DNA from: Macropodus opercularis
Lineage: Eukaryota > Chordata > Actinopteri > Anabantiformes > Osphronemidae
DNA: 64,000 nucleotides
Assembly (NCBI GenBank): GCA_030770545.1
Contig: CM061106.1
Span: 15,583,001-15,647,000 of the forward strand
Direction: 5' to 3'
Shown here: one piece after another, positions 38,109-49,775 of the stretch
Position numbering within the stretch: the first letter of the stretch is position 1
Layout of the letters: each line of letters starts with the position of its first letter
The notes under the pieces: generated by a model
What the model was told of the DNA's origin: nothing
Seen by the model: only the letters and a program-made list of their open reading frames with translations
Database searches by the model: none
Translations under genes and position numbers: made by a program

Positions 38109-41075
38109 ACGCTATGACCCTGGGGAGCAGGAGGTGGAGGACGCCCTCATCTCTGCTGAACAGGTAGCATCACGGATCCTTCACAACTAGAACCTCACAC
38201 AACTGATGTTCTCTGAATGAGTCGTGTCTGTTCCTCCAGGTCAGTGTCACTGATGAATTCTTTGCTGCAAACGGATCCAGGAAGTTGATTTTCTTCTGTC
38301 AGCATGTGAACAAGGTGACGTGTATAAAACCTCTAAATATCAGTGTAACGTACATATTTATCTGTGTATTTTATCCTTTTTCCATCACTCGTCTCTGTTT
38401 ATTAACAGCTTTCTCCACAGAGTCTTTCCTCCACTTATTCATCATACGTGGACCTCACAGCCTCAGCAGTGACACAGAAGAAACTCTTCCTCACTACAGG
38501 GATGTTAAAGGTGATTCCACCGTTCAGTCACATTAAACAGAAGATGGAGCAGTCTTTTAGTTTGACGACTTCTGCTTTGTTCAGCTCATTAACACCTGAG
38601 TGGTCGGTTTAATGCCCAGGTCAAACACTACCTCTACAGGAAATGCTAAGAACAGACTGAGGTGGAAACAGGTTGAGCAGCAGAACTCTTCCATCTGTAG
38701 CAGGTCTTCAGGACCTAGATCCTCTCAACAAACACCTGCTTTTGATTTGCTGTAGTATTTTTGTCTGGGCAGCGATTCTGAGGTGGAATCAGCCTCATTT
38801 TGGAGAAACGCGTGTAGACTCTGTTTAGGACAGGTTCAGGTGTTAAATCCTCATCTTTACTAACATACAGCAGCTCAGAACCTCAACCTTGATGGAAGCT
38901 GTCAGAAAATGTGAACTTTATAGGAGATAATGCAGAACTGAACCTGTTTGCTCACTGTGTTTACAGGAGGTGAACCTCAGCAGCAACGGAGGCGTCCTGA
39001 GCAGCCTGGAGATGCTGATGGCTCAGGTCATGTTACCGGCCCTCAGGTCTCAGCAGGTACAAACCACCATCTGCCCTGTGTGACCTCTGTGACCCACTAC
39101 CTGAGCCATCAGACACGTTAGAAGCAAAAAGAGAAAACTCACACACAATGAGAAGTCAAACTAATATATACATGTAATGAAAATATAAATGAAAATATTT
39201 ATGTAGTAGTTAAACCAGTCAAAGTTAAAATGCCCCCATGATGTGGAAGCTGATTGTTTGGTCCAACTGGCTACTTCCTGTATTTAGTAGCTTTGCTTTC
39301 TTGGCCTCTCTCCTGCCGTGGTGCAGGTGGAAGTGGGGATCAGATTAAACTTCATTTACATGCAGCAGGTCATCTCATAGTTAGTTCATGGAGGCTGTCT
39401 GTGTTTTCTGGTAAGGAACAAATGCAGTTTCATTAAATTGCTTGATCTGCAGTGAGTGAACCTCTGCACCTGCCACACTCTCTCAGAGCACATGTGTGAA
39501 TTCAGATCATGTGAGTTTGTCAGACTAGTTTGTCTCTGCTGCATTTGGTTGGGAGCTGATGTGGCTGTTTGTTAGCTCTGCCTTTGTTCTCTGTCCAGAC
39601 GTGGGGTCCTGCACAGGAGGACGCGTCCAGTCCGTACGTCCAGTCCTTCCTGTCCTCAGTGAACCAGCTCATCAGTCATCTGAACTCAGCCAGAGCCAAC
39701 ATGGACAGAAAGCTCCAGCTGCAGCAGGTGGACCTCCCTGATGTCATCAGTCAGCTGAGCTACACCTCTGCAGGTAGAACGGACAACCACACTGTCCCAG
39801 GATCAGTTGCTGCAGCATTTAGTTTAAGTCTAGTTGCATGTTGGAGGACCCTGTCTGTGTTTGGTTTACATCTTGAGATGGACTCAGGCTTACGCTTACA
39901 GCCTTGTCACTGGATGATCCCACTCTGACCATCCATAGCTGGTGAATTCCTTTTTGCTGTGATCTCAGCTAATCACACTGAGCTGGTGGAGCATCTGGTG
40001 TCAGTGCAGACCAATCAGATCAAGCATGTGCTGATGGAGAGCGAGCAGATGAGGAAGAAGGCCGATAATGTTGGACCATCAGTGGAGTTGGAGCAGTAGA
40101 AGTGATGCATGATCACCTTTCAGCAGGTAGACCCTCGCCATCATGGCGTCTGTTGTTCTGGAAATGAAACCCTAAAGCTGTTCTGGACGTTATTCAGGAG
40201 ACAGTGAAGCGTCCTGATGTGAAATGGACTCTGCTCTGGCAGGTCCAGAGTCCAGCAAACTGGAGAGAACTGGTCAGGTTCTGAATCCTCTCCAAATTTA
40301 AGTTAAGGTGAAAGAGAATTTACTTTCACACCACTTACATGTTACATGTCTCCACCAACTGGCTGCTGGATCGTTTCAGGACAGAGACGTCACTGTTGTA
40401 AGTATCTCTACACACTGGACAAGTTCGTCAGACCGCTGGAGAAATACACTCACTAAAATACACAGTTTTAAATTGTCTCTGGACTCAAACCAGTGACAGT
40501 CAGACAAATACGTTGCTTCTAATCTAACAGAACAGTCAGAATCCACCGTGAGTCCTTGGAGCTGGTTTTAGGTGGACGGAGGCTGTTGGTGACTCTCTGA
40601 CCTTCCCTCCTCTGTGACAGACCAGCATGATGGAGCACGTTCCCGCCCTGATGAGCAGCATCAGGATGATCCACACCGTCTCTCAGTACTACAACACCTC
40701 AGACAGGATGACCTCGCTGCTGCTCAAGGTCACCAACCAGATGATCAGCACCTGCAGGACCTAACTGTAGCAGGGCGTGGCCTGGATCTGGGACCACAGC
40801 AGGTACAGAGAACTCAGATGTGTCTAGACTGAGTGAAGCAGAGGAGACAGAAGAATAGAATAGAACAGAATGAGGCCTTTTAACTGACCGCGTGTCTTTA
40901 AGGTCAGTGCTGCTGTCGTCTGATCGTGGACCAGAGGAGCTTCCAGACGGTCAGAGACGAGCTGAGAGATCCCTGAAGACACAGCTTGACTTCAGGTGGA
41001 CACTGAGCAGCTCCTGGAAATCAGCTTCGTCCTCCCTGTCTTCAGTGAGAACTACATCTTCAGTCATCCAGGTGA
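38109..41075 (+). pseudogene. Axonemal dynein heavy chain N-terminal fragment (DNAH5/DNAH8-like)
   Basis: Exons with good GT-AG borders: 38109-38163, YDPGEQEVEDALISAEQ; 38240-38314, VTDEFFAANGSRKLIFF; 38421-38510; 38967-39056, LEMLMAQVMLPALRSQQ; 39599-39773, TWGPAQEDASSPYVQSFL and NSARANMDRKLQLQQVDLP; 39969-about 40126, LVEHLVSVQTNQIKHVL and ESEQMRKKADNVGPSVELEQ; about 40390-40440, KYLYTLDKFVRPLEK; 40621-40802, MEHVPALMSSIRMIHTVSQY and NTSDRMTSLLLKVTNQM. These fit the DHC_N1 tail of outer-arm dynein heavy chains. In-frame stops occur at 40097 (TAG) and 40103 (TGA), and again at 40762 (TAA) and 40768 (TAG), with family-like residues continuing after each. A further exon-like piece, RSFQTVRDEL, lies near 40925-41000. 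No motor domain is present. It is an unprocessed fragment. Confidence 0.88.
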
Positions 41076-41837
41076 AGCTGCGTCAAAGTTGAGTCAGCTG
41101 GACTTCATTTAGAGTAGAAACGTTTCTGCGTCTATCAGGAAGCTTCTTCAGTCTGAGGATAGTTGGCCAGAGACCACACATTTATCCTCCCACTTCCCTT
41201 CACTCCTGTAAAGAACAGACTCGTTATGTGAGTAGGTGTGAACTCTCAACTCTTGAGACTCCTCCAACCATCAGTCATGATGTGCTGAGTGTGCAGTTCC
41301 CCACAGAGTCTCTGTTTATGGACGGGACGGCCTTTAAGCCCCAGACTCCAACAGTCAGCAGAGTTTCAGCAAAGTTTGGGGAGAATGTTGTTCATGACTA
41401 AACAGATTCTCTGCTGTCACCTTATGATCTGTTCTCTCTTCTGCAGAATACAAAGTGCAGTGTTGTTGTTGGTCGGTGCCATGTTAACTCTTGCTCTTAC
41501 CTGTGACCTTGTGTGCAGCACGTGAGTCTCTCCTGCAGATCCTCAACCTTCCTTCTTGTCTCTGAGTTCACCTCAGGTTTCTCTGCTTACTCTACCCCTC
41601 AGTAATGTCCATGTGTCCACAGTGCTCCTCCATGTTAACAGCGTCCTCCCACCACTTTGGCTACAATGATTCTGAAACATTCTAGATGCTGAAAGATTCA
41701 TTTTTCAGTTTGCAACATGATGCAGAATGAATGAGATGTTGTGGGTTTTGCTGATTAGTGTTGTCATCCTCCATCTATAGATTGTATTCACTCAGCAGCT
41801 GGACCGTTATGGATACACAAGCAGAACAGAAGTAGAT

Positions 41838-42149
41838 GTCACGACCGGCAGTTCCGGTCCGTGCCCTTTTATTGTGGAGAGCCGACCGGATGTACACTCA
41901 CCACCTCCGCCAGCTTCCACCAATCACCTAATTCATTCCACCTGTCGCTAACCTCTCTTAAGCCCTGTTCACAGGCACCCAGTTGTCAGATCATCGATTT
42001 CGTTCCAGCAAGACCCCGACAAGCATCACCTGTTCGTTGCCTATTCATCGTCTGAATCTCAACTACAGCGTGAGTTTTTGAATTGCCGTCTTCTGTAATA
42101 TAGGGGAACGCCTGTCTGGAGATCCAGACAGGCGTTCCCCTATATTACA
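41838..42149. mobile_element. Possible LTR-like or palindromic element remnant
   Basis: The segment begins tgtcacgaccggcagttccg, like the TG-starting LTRs of fish Ty3-type elements, and is compositionally distinct from the surrounding introns. It ends in a long perfect hairpin. No primer-binding site, internal genes or second LTR is seen, so the classification is tentative. Confidence 0.3.
42094..42149. repeat. Perfect 27-bp inverted repeat with a 2-nt loop
   Basis: The left arm 42094-42120 (tgtaatataggggaacgcct and on) is the exact reverse complement of 42123-42149, with only GA between them. Such a perfect palindrome would extrude as a cruciform or fold into a hairpin in RNA. Confidence 0.95.
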
Positions 42150-42449
42150 CACCTTTTATCGCTGTACTGTAGGATTAATTTCATCATCTCACACAATGTT
42201 CTTTCTTCTCTTATTATTTTTCACCCTGTTAATGCAGGTGCTGCATGTGTCTACGGCTCATCCATGTTTCTCTTGTCTTCACTAGTCAAGGTGGAGAAAG
42301 ACATGCACACAAAGTTACAAGTATGATTTTAAAGGTTTTTTGAAGGCTGAAAATGTTGGACAATACTGAAAATAAAGCTAAAATCCTGAACTAGAGGAAG
42401 TCAAAGATAAATGTGTGGTTTGTGTGTAATGTCGTCTCTGTTCTCTCAG

Positions 42450-45400
42450 GTTTTGTTCGACTCCAGCCTCTCTGACAGTCGAGGGTGATGACGTTGATGC
42501 CTTTGACGAGGTCATCAGCACATCTCCTACTTGATCTCGCACCAGTTCCCAACCCCTGGCATCAGGCACCTTCACGTCTCCACCACCTCAAGGATGTAGC
42601 AGAAAAGCAGTTATAATGTAATGTGACCTCATCTGTCAATCAGCAGCAGCCTGACGTGTTGGTTCTGGCTAATAGACATTCAGTGAGGGTTTGAGCTAAA
42701 CAGAGGCAACATTGTAGAACTTTAGACCCTAAATGGTTCCACAGATACAGGAAATGTTCTGTTCATGCTGGTGCACAAATGCAGTCGGGTCCAGATGCAG
42801 ACAGACAGACAGTGAGAGGGAGGGAGAGGAAGGAGATAAGTTGTTTACTGCTTTAGGGGAGGGGTCAGTTGAGCAGCTGTGACATCTATTTGGCTTAAAC
42901 ATGCACTTAGAGTTTTTCATTTGGGAGCACGAGGGCCTGGAGGTGGACATGTCCCAGCTGCAGCAGCGTGGCCTAACCTGGGCCTTGGATCCACACTGGC
43001 CTTCAGCCCTAGTTCTAGGAAATGAGACGACGTAACAACAGCGTTATGTGGAAAGGAAGACACTGGGAAATAAAACAATAAATAGAATAATGTGCTCTGA
43101 CATGTTTTATTCATTCATTTAGGTTCACTGGTGACTGGTGACATGTGTTGTTTTGGACGTGAGCCGTTCTCTCCATGTTGCAGGTGTGAACACCACGGAC
43201 AACTATGAGCAGGTCCTGCACCTTATCCGTTACAACAACTGGCCACCGAAGCTCGATGTGACAGGAAATCCAGACTGGTCTGCTCTGAACTCAGACGCTA
43301 CATCAGCAACGACTTCAAGGTCGAGGTGTGACTGACTATTGGTGACGCATCCACAACACAGACTACAAGTCAAGCCCTTTGTTACTGAAGCATCTTTGTG
43401 TCCCCTCACAACGCTACGAAACTAGTCTAAGCGAGTTTTAGAGTTGTGCTGCATGTTTATAACGTTATTCTTCCTCTTTAGGTGAATGTGATCCACACAA
43501 CCAACCCTGTGGAGCAAACGATGCCATGGTGCCAAACTTCATTAACCCGGTTCTCCGTGCGTCTGTGGATCTGTCTGGACTCAACCATGACAACGCTCAC
43601 CAGGCCTCAGGTACTGAAAGCGTGAGCCGCACATGTAGAATGCTGGGAAATGGAGAAATAAATATTTATATAGTAATATTATGATGTTTATTACTAGGAC
43701 TAATGTGACCCAGCTGATATGTGCTGTGTGAAGTTTGATTGTTCAGAGCTTCTACCTTTATTAAGTCGGGCACAAAGAACAAATTATTGTTCTTTTGGGA
43801 AAAATGTCTCCATCAGCCTCTTGGCTTCATCTGCGCCAAACACTCTAACTAACCAGTAATCTGCTGTTTAAACGCAGTTGCTATGGCAACCTTAGTGCAG
43901 ATGGTTGTTGGCCTATTAACCAGAAGTAGGACTCACATAAACACTGTTTTAAAGGCACAGGTTCAGAGATTCTACTTGACTGCTGTCTGTGACGTCTCTG
44001 AGCACAAGCTGTTGCTTCCTGGCCTCAGTGATCTTCTAGGCTCTCAGGCGTCTCAGCCTGTGGCCACACAACAGGAGCATTTCCCTGCTCATATGTGGAA
44101 AAGCGTAGCAGGATGGCAGGAGAAGGCAAACCTAGTTAAAGGAAGAAGCACATCTACAGCTAGAGTCAGCGTTTGTCTGTGGAAAAGCTGCTTTGATTTT
44201 ATGTGTGAATATTCCCACGTGCAAACACTTCTGACATCCACCCTGTCATTGTGTGTGTGTGTGTTTGGGTGTTTTTCCCACTCAGTGGTTCCCACTATTG
44301 TCGCTGTGGGATGTGTGAGCCTCCTGGTGTTTGTGATAATCCTGGGTGGTTTCCACACCAGCAGCATGAGAGACCAGGAGAACGGCAAGAGGAACGAGGT
44401 GGACTGGGATGACTCCGCCCTCACCATCACTGTCAACCCCATGGAGGTAGATCAACACACAACACTTTTTGGCCAGTGAGAAACCGTGAACCAAGTCACC
44501 TTCTCAACAGTTCTGTCAGGTCTCCAGCCTTGACAGCCTGCTAATAGTTTTAGTAGATGTTGTGACTGTGGCCTAGTTTTCTCAGCGTTTTGATGATTAG
44601 CAGGTCTGTTGGGATGTGAACAGAGGCTTTGCAGAGTTTCTTGCACTTGCAAGGAAAAGAATGTGACTATTTTATGTGCAACCAACTAATAACGTGTTTG
44701 GTGCAGCTCCACTGTTGGTGCTTTTCTAATAGAGTCCTGATTAGTTTTCCAGGACGTTTTGTAGTTTGACAGCTAGTTGCAACGATGCAGCAGCTGCATG
44801 TGCAGCAGTCGTAACACAAACCACACGATTCAGTTGCTTCACATTACATCGCTGCTTAGTGAATAATAGGTTTATGTGAAGTAGGTTCAACTTCAGTGAT
44901 GCTGTGGGGCTTGGGCTCTCTTTCAGCCACAGTAAGTGATGAATGGTGAGAAGGGAAATAAAAGCTCTCTGGGCTCCATGAGTCTCCTGAAAAGCTGAGT
45001 TCAGAGTCATCTTTAGTTCTTCTAGTCTTTCTGCTCTCATCATAACCAGTTGGCTGAGTGTGTTGTGTGCAGTTCACTGTCAGGCTGTGACATGATGATC
45101 GGGGTGGTGTCCCAGAAATCACTGAACTGAACCCTGAACTCTGAGGAGGAAAGTTGATGAGTCATCAGTGGGTCTCAGATTTACCACCATGTTAATCCAG
45201 TGGCTTCAGAAATGATCATGTGTGGCATCATTACACATTTAGTTTCATTTCAGGTTTGTATAAATTCAGCAGTGACTCTCCTCAACCCCATCTTCTCTCT
45301 CCCTCTCTGACACAGACGTACCAGGACCAGCACAGCAGCAAAGAGGAGGAAGATGACATCACCAGCGCTGAGTCAGAGAGCGATGAAGACGAGGAGGGCG

Positions 45401-45473
45401 GGAGCCTGAAGAGCAGCAGGGGGCCAGCAGACAGCAGCAGCTGGAGTGGGATAACTCCACCCTCACTGACTGA
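42450..45473 (+). pseudogene. Calsyntenin-1-like gene, 3' half, decayed
   Basis: Calsyntenins are type I neuronal membrane proteins that link cargo to kinesin light chain. Exons: about 42450-42593, TVEGDDVDAFDEVI, then after a frameshift ISYLISHQFPTPGIRHLHVS; 43184-43325, GVNTTDNYEQVLHLIRYNNW, then in another frame DRKSRLVCSEL and YISNDFKVE; 43482-43610, VNVIHTTNPV, then PNFINPV and VDLSGLNHDNAH in another frame; 44286-44446, the membrane segment VPTIVAVGCVSLLVFVIILG, then MRDQENGK and VDWDDSALTITVNPME; 45316-45473, TYQDQHSSKEEEDDITSAES and, in a shifted frame, RQQQLEWDNSTLTD before TGA. Both W-acidic kinesin-light-chain-binding motifs (WDD and WDN) are present. The acidic tail matches CLSTN1 better than CLSTN2 or CLSTN3. 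Four frameshifts argue for a pseudogene, unless there are assembly errors. Confidence 0.88.
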
Positions 45474-46763
45474 AACACTCACCAACATACGCTCATCACC
45501 AGCTCAGATCCTCATACTCACTGCTTCACACAGGTTTTCCTGTTGTTATCTTAGTGGTGCTACTCAGCGTAGTGAGCTCATCACCAGATTGTTTGTACTG
45601 TTTAGTTTGTATTCGTTATACTTACATTTGCTTTGATCTGAGTGTGGAAGACAACCCTGCACTTTGTTTTCTTAGACATGAGGCTTCAGGTGGAGAATAT
45701 TTTTTTGCTGTGAATATTCTTGCTCAGTGCTTTTAGATTGTTTGGCACTAAGCTCACATGTAGCTTTAAGTTTTCCTGGCTTGTAGTCTACTGTACAACA
45801 AGATGCCTCCAGTAAATGGATGCATTAATTTTTTTTCTTCTTTTCCTGCATGAGAATATTTGAGAAGTCATATGTGTAGAGAACAATTAGTTTTAACAGA
45901 TTTTCTAAATCTAAACAAACCCATGTAATTAGTCAGTGTGTTGGTGGAGCCGTACTCAACAGGGTCCACTCTCTAAAATGACTCAGTACGTGATGTAGAA
46001 CATTTGTGTCACGGAGGCTCTAGCATGTTGCTGCATTTCTGCTAAAGCTGCTCCATCCTGCTTGTAGAAAAATGTCTGCTTCGTGCTGAGAAACCTGCTC
46101 AGTGGAGGTTTCATGACAGAGAGGCATCCATTTAGTTGTTCATGTCTTATGTGAAGCTTTGCTTTAGAGGCTTGTGGTGGAAATGTAGTGACCAGTGTCT
46201 CCTCCTTGCTGACTTGGACTTGGACTTGGACTGAACGGAGGCCAGGTCTGAGCTGGATGAGATGGGAGCAGCTTTTGCTGATCATGGTGCAAATAGCAGG
46301 ACTAACAAAATGCATCTGTGCTATTTTATTTGTGGCTTTTATTAGTTTCATGTTAGTTTTGTTAGAGCTGATCATTGGTTGTTCTTTCAGTTTATTGTAA
46401 CTATAGTTCACCACTGGTTTTATTATTAGTGACTAATGTTTTTCATAGATGTCATGTGTCCATGTTGATGTGTAGAGGAAGTAGATTCATGTTGTGTCTT
46501 CTATAGATATTGGACTGAGTTAAGCTTTAAATCTGTTCAGTACATAATAGTGAGTTGCTGTGGCAGCGTAGCTGGACATACTGTTGACCTGCCTGTGTGT
46601 ATAGTGGAGGGTGTTTCTGAACAGAGTCCTGTTGCCTGAGTTGTTGAGAAATGAGCTTGAGAGCAGCATGAAAGTCAAAGTGTATGAGGCCGTCAGCTGT
46701 AAAATTCTGTCAAACGCTCACTGTCCACCTTTGATCTGCAGCTTAAAGCACAAAACCACGGGT
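45474..46763. other. Post-calsyntenin intergenic stretch
   Basis: No gene recognised. It could include the former 3' UTR of the calsyntenin gene. A small duplicated word, tggacttggacttggac, occurs at 46213-46230. The stretch ends where the copy C duplication begins. Confidence 0.4.
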
Positions 46764-47554
46764 CACTGCTGTGTGAACACTCTGACTCTGAAGTCAAGTC
46801 TCCTCAGTGATGACACCACCTCCAGCTTTTCTGGTTCAGCTCCTGAGTTAAGTGTCTATTGGTTGAAATGAATGTCAGCCTAACACAGTGTTTCCCAACC
46901 TGTTGGAGCCTCAGCACATGTTTTACATTAGAAAACCACACGACACACCACCAATCAAAAATGCCACAAGAAGCAGATGGAATGAAAATCTAGTGTCAGT
47001 TTATTTGATAGAGGAAAAGAGGTGAGTGCTTATACATGCAAGGAGATATAATCACACTGGGAGAAACATTTCATAGATCAGATAAATATTTAGTTAATTC
47101 TGAGGAGATTAGAATAAGAAAACATGTATAAATAATTATTTCTATATGTACATACAAGTTGAACCTGATGTAGTATAATCATGTGTTTATTCAGTTTGTT
47201 TGTTGTCCATCCTTGACTGACTAATAAAGTTTCTGTCTTTAAGTCTGAGTGAGTTGTGTCTGTTTTTCTGAGCTGCAGTTCAACCAGAAGGTGAGTAATG
47301 AGACCAGATGTGTGTCAGGGTGTTTCCGGCCTAAGGATGACGTCAGTGCTTCTATGTTTCCTACTCGTTGTCCGTCGTTGTGTGATCCAGAAGCTTTTGT
47401 CTCCACTCCGCCACCTAGTGGCGCTTTACCGTCGGTGCTATGACTCCTCTGATCCTTCACTGGCTCCATTTAACTGACGCTCTCACGCTGCGTGTGTCCA
47501 TGTGTCCAGGTCGTGTTTTGAATTGAAGTCCTCCATGACGTGCGTCACAGAACG

Positions 47555-47577
47555 TGACGTCACATAAAATATAAAAG
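47555..47577 (+). promoter_or_regulatory. CRE-like site plus TATA box of the proline-rich gene, copy C
   Basis: TGACGTCA (47555-47562), the perfect cAMP-response/ATF palindrome, stands 7 bp before TATAAAAG (47570-47577). The ATG of the proline-rich gene lies about 255 bp downstream, allowing a leader that contains several gctaattgctaac-type repeats (47640-47700). A DR1-like acctttgaccc lies at about 47620. The spacing fits a TATA-dependent promoter. The initiation site is not identified. Confidence 0.6.
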
Positions 47578-47832
47578 CCGCTGAGGCCTCTGAAAAAGCC
47601 CCTTTGCATCTGGACCTTTGACCCGTTGCAAAGTCTGACAGCTAATTGCTAACTGCTAACAGCTAATTGCTAACTGCTAACAGCTAATTGCTAATTATTA
47701 AAATAATTGCCAGTTTTTGGACAGAAACCAACTTCAGTTTTGGATTAATCTACGCCTGCGAATTATTCTTCAGAGTTTTTTTAAAACCAACCGCTTTTTT
47801 CAAAGCGCTCAGCTTCGTCCCTCCAGCACCTG

Positions 47833-49775
47833 ATGGCCGGACGCCCCTGGGACCAGCAGCGGCCTGGAGTCGGACACCAGCCCCGACCTCGTGCCGGTAG
47901 GTTTGGACACTAGCTTCCTTCTCTTTGCTAGAAAAATAACGAACTGTGTTAACTACTTACTATGTTATTATCACGTGTTAAATTTTCAGATTTTATTATT
48001 TACAATTTGGTCAAAAAGCCAAATGGCGGACGGGGCTTTTTTTTTTAATACAGACATAAACTATATTGTCACTATGGAAACGAGAAAGCGATGAATGTTG
48101 TGGTACAGTGAACGCAGCATCATGTGACGTCACCCTGTGTCCATTCAAAATAGCAGCTGCTGCATCATGAAACTTTACTTGATCCACAGTATTCTGACAG
48201 ATATTAGTAGTGAATGAATCAGTGAGTTCATGTTGAATGTAGTAGCTGAGTATAATTTATGGTGAACAACCATAAAACACTGATTCACTACTTACTTTAC
48301 TTTGTCTTTCTATTACTTTCAAAGGATTCGTGTTCACAGTGATGGACACTGTAACATGTAGTGTAGTATAGGGTGATGTAATGTAATGTAGTGTTGTATA
48401 GTATCATTTAGTGTAATTAGTTTAGATTCACCATGAAATGTTTAGGATCTAGTTGACGTGAAAATACTAATTCTGTAGTCTGGCTCCTCTGACTGACATT
48501 AGCTTGTTATGTTGGGACACAGAACTTTACTGTGAAGTGCCAACGTGCTGGGAACGTGTTACATGCTGATGCATGAGGTTCAGTTCCTGCGGTGTTGACA
48601 GTTAGTGGGTGGTAGGGATGTAAATGTGCTTTTCATGCTTTCCTGCCTCTTGTCTGTGCAGAATATGACGTTTGCTCTGTCACATTTCTCCCCAGGTGGC
48701 TGGTGGACTCCGCCCCCTGATGAGCGGGAGGGGGACGTGTGGATGGACGACGTGCTGCAGGCTGGTGGTGGAGCAGCCCATCTCCATCCTCCACCTCAGG
48801 GTTTCCGTGCACCACACATTGGAATGGACAGGAGAGAGCAGGCTCCTCCCATTCCTCCCTTCGCTCCCTTTCACTTTCCTCCTCCTGTCCCTCACCCCTT
48901 CATCCCTCCCTTTGCTCGTCCTGTCCCTCACCCCTTCGTTCCTCCCTTTGTTCGTCCTGTCCCTCACCCCTTCGTTCCTCCCTTTGCTCGTCCTGTCCCT
49001 CACCCCTTCGTCCCTCCCTTTGCTCGTCCTGTCCCTCACCCCTTCGTCCCTCCCTTTGCTCGTCCTGTCCCTCACCCCTTCGTCCCTCCCTTTGCTCGTC
49101 CTGTCCCTCACCCCTTCGTCCCTCCCTTTGTTCGTCCTGCTCCTATCCCTCGTGTTGTTCGTCCTGCTCCTATTCCTCGTGTTGTTCGTCCTGCTCCTAT
49201 CCCTTGTGTTGTTCCTCCTGCTCCTATCCCTTGTGTTGTTCCTCCTGCTCCTATCCCTCGTGTTGTTCGTCCTGCTCCTATTCCTCGTGTTGTTCGTCCT
49301 GCTCCTATTCCTCGTGTTGTTCCTCCTGCTCCTATCCCTCGTGTTGTTCCTCCTGCTCCTATTCCTCGTGTTGTTCCTCCTGCTCCTATTCCTCGTGTTG
49401 TTCCTCCTGCTCCTATTCCTCGTGTTGTTCCTCCTGCTCCTATTCCTCGTGTTGTTCCTCCTGCTCCTATCCCTCGTCTTGTTCCTATTCCTCCCTTTGT
49501 TCCTCCTGACCCTGCTCGGGCTCCAGAACATTTCTTCCGTCCCATTTCCCCCTGTTGCTAATGTTGGCTCTCTTTCTGCTTTTAGGGACCTCTACCCTGC
49601 AGCTGCCCTGATGGACAGTCCTCCTCCTGAGGAGCTTTCTACCATCGATTATAACGATGATGGAGCCAGCACATTTGGCTCCATTGAAAGCTTCGAGGAG
49701 GAGGACGACCATAGGGCTGCGGTCTCTTGTGGGCGTGGTTCCCCCACAAAGAGAAGCAGGGAAGGCGGTGATTAG
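47833..49775 (+). CDS. Proline-rich tandem-repeat protein, copy C (truncated tail)
   Basis: It has the same structure as copy A. Exon 1 (47833-47896) encodes MAGRPWDQQRPGVGHQPRPR and ends in phase 1 at GTAGGT. Exon 2 starts at 48696 after ctccccag and reads on as GGWWTPPPDEREGDVW. The coding minisatellite is longer: about eight 12-residue PPFARPVPHPFV units and thirteen 9-residue PPAPIPRVV units (eight in A), with variants such as APIPCVV. All unit lengths are multiples of three, so the frame stays open. In the terminal segment GAG has become TAG (49773), so the tail ends at KRSREGGD and loses the KRQRR half of the bipartite NLS and the PDSDSD end. The joining donor between the repeat and the tail is unresolved, as in copy A. 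A TATA/CRE promoter lies upstream. No family is recognised. Confidence 0.6.

Larger units (their letters stand above)
41076..42449. other. Gap between dynein and calsyntenin fragments
   Basis: There may be further decayed exons: ctcttctgcag near 41447 is a good acceptor. I cannot assign any piece to a family. An LTR-like or MITE-like segment with a strong hairpin is listed separately. Confidence 0.35.

Noticed and set aside
45983..46414. 143-codon minus-strand frame
   Set aside because: It has no motif and lies in AT-rich post-gene DNA. No splice or conservation evidence.
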